A DNA stretch of 64,000 bases from Planococcus citreus. Lineage in GTDB: Bacteria; Bacillota; Bacilli; Bacillales_A; Planococcaceae. Below, in pieces: positions 62,846-64,000 of the stretch. The notes below the pieces were generated by a model. It worked only from the letters and a program-made list of their open reading frames with translations, ran no database searches and was not told the origin of the DNA. How positions within the stretch are numbered: position 1 is the stretch's first letter; every line of letters starts with the position of its first letter. The stretch lies in NCBI RefSeq assembly GCF_003664125.1, contig NZ_RCCP01000006.1, positions 1 through 64,000 of the forward strand, given 5' to 3'. Made by a program: the position numbers and the translations under genes.

Positions 62846-64000
62846 TTATTTGCAAGCCAATTGATAAATGGCTTCTGCATATATCGCTGTTGCTTTTACC
62901 AAATTGTCGATATCGACGAATTCATCGGCTTGATGCGCGACATCGGGTTCTCCCGGAAACAACATCCCGAAAGCGACGCCTTTATCGAGCACGCGTGCAT
63001 AAGTCCCGCCACCGATCGCCAATAAGTCTGCCGGTTCGCCAGTCTGCTTCTCGTAAGCCTGTTGCAGTGTTTGAATAAAAGGATCCGCTGCATCCACGTG
63101 ATGCGGCTTGGAATTGGATACTATATCCACTTCAACGCCGTCTATTTGATGGCCAGCCATCAAATCATCGAATGGGCAGCTGACCGAATAGCGCATGCTG
63201 ACGCGCACATCGGCACGCTCTCTTGCTTTATAGCGCATGATTCCGGCATTGAATGTCGTGTCGCCGGACGCGTCATCCGAATACAAGAGACCGAGCTTGT
63301 GCCCTCTGGAATCGCCGCTGAAATAATCGGCGATAAAGCGGATGAATTCTCCACCGTTTCCTGTAACTTTATCCTGCAAAAATTTCGCGAGCAGAATACC
63401 GGCATTGACGCCTGCGTCGGGTTCCATGGCGTGTGCCGATTTGCCGTATACGGTCAACACAGTTCCAACAGCATTCGGCGTACAGTCCCCTGACACCTTT
63501 TCCGTTTCGCAAAACTCCCGGAAAGCTGCATCCATCTCGCCGCTGGCCAGTGTTAGCTTTGCCACCGCACGGTCAGGCACCATATTGGTCCGTTCCCCTG
63601 AAGTAAATTCTAGCAATTCGCCGGTTTTTGCAGCACCCAGTGTGTACTGGATATCCGCGATGCCTTTTTCCGCATTGATGATCGGAAAATCCGCATCCGG
63701 CGCAAATCCGATATCCGGCATTTCCTCTGTCTGGAAATAACGCTCCACACAGCGGAAGCCGCTTTCTTCATCAGTACCAATGATCAACCTGACGCGGCGC
63801 TTGAATTCGAATCCTGCATCCTTGACCATTTTCAGCGCCAACCATGCAGCGATGGTCGGGCCTTTATCATCGATGGCTCCGCGCCCGAATAATTTCCCGT
63901 CGGCGATCTCGCCTCCGAACGGGTCTTTTGTCCACCCGTCTCCGGCTGGAACAACATCGACGTGGCCGAGAATTCCGAGAAGTTCCGGCCCTTTGCCTGT
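62846..64000 (-). CDS. pepV: Dipeptidase PepV, C-terminal part (cut by window edge)
   Basis: 384 residues are visible; the start lies beyond 64000. M20 family di-zinc dipeptidase that releases amino acids from Xaa dipeptides. The visible part opens GKGPELLGILGHVDVVPAGDGW (metal His and catalytic Asp), then GRGAIDDKGPTIAAWLAL (bridging Asp), IIGTDEESGFRCVERYF (catalytic Glu), a dimer/lid domain, and GGGTYARVLDKGVAFGMLFPGEPDVAHQADE with the last metal histidine. Only the first 80 or so residues are missing. Cotranscribed with dat; both provide for D-amino acid and peptide metabolism. Confidence 0.92.
   Translation of the reverse strand, partial: TGKGPELLGILGHVDVVPAGDGWTKDPFGGEIADGKLFGRGAIDDKGPTIAAWLALKMVKDAGFEFKRRVRLIIGTDEESGFRCVERYFQTEEMPDIGFAPDADFPIINAEKGIADIQYTLGAAKTGELLEFTSGERTNMVPDRAVAKLTLASGEMDAAFREFCETEKVSGDCTPNAVGTVLTVYGKSAHAMEPDAGVNAGILLAKFLQDKVTGNGGEFIRFIADYFSGDSRGHKLGLLYSDDASGDTTFNAGIMRYKARERADVRVSMRYSVSCPFDDLMAGHQIDGVEVDIVSNSKPHHVDAADPFIQTLQQAYEKQTGEPADLLAIGGGTYARVLDKGVAFGMLFPGEPDVAHQADEFVDIDNLVKATAIYAEAIYQLACK

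Overview
The window is a stretch of conserved chromosomal core from a low-GC Gram-positive bacterium of the order Bacillales. Gene order follows the Bacillus subtilis citZ-pyk-pfkA-acc-dnaE, ytpI/ytoI, sppA-yteJ, thiI, ezrA, rpsD, tyrS, acsA-acuABC, ccpA-aroA-ytxGHJ, murC-sftA-ytpRQP and ytoP-ytnP-trmB-ytlR-thpR-dat-pepV blocks. The ytkL/pepQ/ald/usp cluster is arranged as in staphylococci. Moderate base composition and this mixture of Bacillus-like and Staphylococcus-like order point to the Planococcaceae (for example Planococcus). That placement is an inference; no rRNA gene is present. I see no insertion sequence, prophage, CRISPR array or tRNA gene.

Layout. 1-3.5 kb: start of citrate synthase, fxsA, pyruvate kinase, phosphofructokinase. 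3.6-10.3 kb: accA-accD with a FadR-type regulator, then dnaE and nrnA, all on the minus strand. 10.4-17 kb: ytpI, ytoI, ytkL, a prolidase-like peptidase, ald, a universal stress protein and a quinone-oxidoreductase-like enzyme. 17.1-19 kb: queCDE behind a preQ1-I riboswitch. 19-26 kb: a PhnA-like protein, a second Usp, a repeat element, ytxK, tpx, yteJ, sppA, rarD and an MbcS-like acyl-CoA ligase. 26.4-33.2 kb: thiI with its cysteine desulfurase, ezrA, hisJ, free-Met-R-sulfoxide reductase and methionine gamma-lyase. 33.3-38.1 kb: rpsD with its S4 leader, a lone kinase-like gene, a BtuF-like protein, a general stress protein, and tyrS with a Tyr T-box. 38.1-45.5 kb: a large class A PBP, acsA divergent from acuABC. 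45.6-56.5 kb: ccpA, aroA (DAHP synthase/chorismate mutase), ytxGHJ, murC, sftA, ytpR, ytpQ, ytpP and an uncharacterised lipoprotein. 56.6-64 kb: a DUF84 protein, ytoP, ytzB, ytnP, trmB, ytlR, thpR, dat and truncated pepV.

The genes link carbon flow (pyk, pfkA, citZ, acsA, ccpA) with fatty-acid initiation (accDA), acetate activation controlled by reversible lysine acetylation (AcuA/AcuC on AcsA), cell wall supply (murC, PBP, dat, pepV), division and chromosome segregation (ezrA, sftA), and tRNA or queuosine modification (thiI, queCDE, trmB, tyrS). Regulatory DNA readable by eye includes three candidate CcpA (cre) sites, a 15-bp palindrome next to the FadR-type gene, two candidate sigma-B promoters, a preQ1-I riboswitch, a T-box and an S4 leader.

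I did not find a convincing new multi-gene system. The best leads are local: the FadR-type regulator coupled to accDA, a cre site placed for activation of aroA, a DnaE whose PHP metal site is lost, the repeat-bearing tails of PBP, YtxH and SftA, the intergenic repeat element, and the compositionally different kinase gene after rpsD.
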